DNA of 64,000 nt, from positions 248,001-312,000 of the forward strand of contig NZ_BJND01000016.1 of NCBI RefSeq assembly GCF_006539505.1, given 5' to 3'. The notes below the pieces were generated by a model, which searched no databases, was not told the DNA's origin, and saw nothing but the letters and a program-made list of their open reading frames with translations. Shown in pieces: positions 63,422-64,000 of the stretch. Each line of letters starts with the position of its first letter. The stretch's first letter is position 1. Source of the stretch: Streptomyces spinoverrucosus. GTDB taxonomy: Bacteria; Actinomycetota; Actinomycetes; Streptomycetales; Streptomycetaceae. A program made the translations under genes and the position numbers.

Positions 63422-63703
63422 CACGTCCCCCCACAAACCGTGCCCCCGCTGGTTCGCCGCCGGGCCGTCACCCGTCGGCCGACTTTGGTCGAACCGCTGT
63501 GCAGCGGACCGGCGTTGCGACGGTGCGCGGAGCAGCCGTCCACAGGTCGCACCGAGGGCATCGTACCCGCGGGTCGGTGCCCGCCGTAGGGTGCCGCGGG
63601 GGGCGTTTGGCGAGGTGGGGAGCGGAGGGGACGCGGCGCGCGTGGTGACCGAGGGTGAGCGGAACGCGCCTCGGAGCGCCCGGCGGAAGTGAAGAGGACA
63701 GAA
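63422..63703. other. Non-coding stretch upstream of the AAA ATPase gene
   Basis: About 280 bp without a credible gene. Frames open by chance but have poor codon position bias. It should contain the 5' leader or promoter of the ATPase gene; I cannot place a promoter with confidence. Confidence 0.5.
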
Positions 63704-63741
63704 CGAAGCCCCCGATCACGGGGGAACAACCGGGGGCTTCG
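63704..63741 (-). terminator. Intrinsic terminator
   Basis: An 11 bp perfect stem with a 16 nt loop; on the minus strand it is followed by TTCTGTCC. It may close the short transcript above and also the partial gene at 63856. Confidence 0.75.
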
Positions 63742-63772
63742 CGTCTGTCGGCGACCTCATTCGGTCGCACAT
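63704..63772 (-). ncRNA. Possible small RNA or leader with terminator (minus strand)
   Basis: On the minus strand a good promoter, TTGACC (63806-63801), 18 bp, TACGTT (63782-63777), is followed by a short region with hairpin GCGACC-GAATGA-GGTCGC (63768-63751) and a terminator hairpin CGAAGCCCCCG...CGGGGGCTTCG (63741-63704) with T-rich tail TTCTGTCC. The about 70 nt product also contains a leaderless 18-codon ORF (63772-63716, MCDRMRSPTDAKPPVVPP) whose stop lies in the terminator loop. Small RNA or attenuator leader for the ATPase gene are both possible. Confidence 0.5.
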
Positions 63773-63855
63773 TGAGAACGTAAGTCCTGTACGGCCCCCC
63801 GGTCAAGCCGAGTTGAAGCACTCGGCCAAGTTCAGCCGCAAGGGTCTTCACACGT

Positions 63856-64000
63856 TCAGCACATTGCGGATGGCCCGTCACCCTCCGTCACATCCTGGTC
63901 CGGACCAGACGATCCCGCGGGTCCCGGCAGCACCTCGTACCCCATGCGCAACGGATGCACCAGCAGGTCGGCGAAGGGGCGCGAGGGGTCCTCGGCGAAA
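63856..64000 (-). CDS. C-terminal end of an unrecognised protein
   Basis: A minus-strand frame enters from the window edge and stops with TGA at 63858-63856 (about 47 residues visible). It reads FAEDPSRPFADLLVHPLRMG, YEVLPGPAGSS and ends in DGPSAMC. The GC-ending codon pattern is that of a real Streptomyces gene up to LPGPAG. I do not recognise the family. Confidence 0.5.
   Translation of the reverse strand, partial: FAEDPSRPFADLLVHPLRMGYEVLPGPAGSSGPDQDVTEGDGPSAMC

Noticed and set aside
63468..63881. A 137-codon minus-strand frame (MTGHPQCAERV...)
   Set aside because: It runs through the promoter, hairpin and terminator described at 63704-63806, has many Arg/Pro codons of chance type and no ribosome site that I trust.

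Overview
The window is a piece of the chromosomal core of a Streptomyces species. The base composition is very GC-rich, codons end almost always in G or C, and GTG starts and ATGA/GTGA start-stop overlaps are common. BldD, the actinobacterial integration host factor sIHF, a helicase-dead type of PriA and RibM are all present. The order mltG-aro-efp-nusB-bldD-pyr-sIHF-gmk-rpoZ-coaBC-metK-priA-fmt-rsmB-rpe-guaB1-rib-his matches the corresponding region of S. coelicolor as I remember it. No rRNA, tRNA, CRISPR array, prophage or insertion sequence was recognised.

Layout. 1-5.8 kb: tail of ruvX, mltG and the shikimate genes aroE, aroC, aroK and aroB. 5.9-9.4 kb: a P-loop protein, an intergenic repeat cluster, an M24 peptidase homologue with altered metal ligands, efp and nusB. 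9.5-10.1 kb: bldD on the minus strand with a perfect BldD box in its promoter. 10.2-20.3 kb: the complete UMP operon pyrR-pyrB-pyrC-(PH-like membrane protein)-carA-carB-pyrD-pyrF behind a PyrR-binding leader. 20.5-26.8 kb: sIHF, gmk, rpoZ, coaBC, metK and priA. 26.9-35.9 kb: an HTH protein, fmt, rsmB, a LacI regulator with a GH42 beta-galactosidase on the minus strand, rpe, a SorC-type regulator and a barstar-like protein. 36-41.5 kb: guaB1, a GNAT enzyme, an amino-acid permease, an Lrp/AsnC regulator and an MFS gene with a damaged or unusual start.

41.8-44.3 kb holds an adjacent davA-davB-like pair, an amidase and an FAD amino-acid 2-monooxygenase, which suggests oxidative lysine (or arginine) breakdown. 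Its upstream region carries GCAACG elements that also form a regularly spaced array in front of the permease. 44.4-50.9 kb: LLM oxidoreductase, DUF5995 protein, uracil permease and MFS transporter on the minus strand, then a ROK regulator with a palindromic operator and an NmrA-like protein. 51-53.8 kb: a GC-rich minisatellite and a secreted GH18 chitinase with DasR-like promoter elements. 53.9-58.9 kb: an FMN riboswitch, ribE-ribM-ribBA-ribH, hisE-hisG and a second PH-like membrane protein. 59-64 kb: two CNNM/CBS membrane proteins, an EccA/CbbX-like AAA ATPase, a possible small RNA or leader, and the end of an unrecognised gene.

Most of the window is conserved housekeeping. Points that deserve a second look are the degenerate peptidase beside efp, the phased GCAA array and its link to davAB, the in-frame stop at codon 6 of an MFS gene, the promoter-small ORF-terminator cassette near 63.75 kb, the hairpin triplet between the HTH gene and fmt, and the minisatellite downstream of the chitinase. 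All family assignments come from reading the sequence and remembered family motifs; no database search was run.
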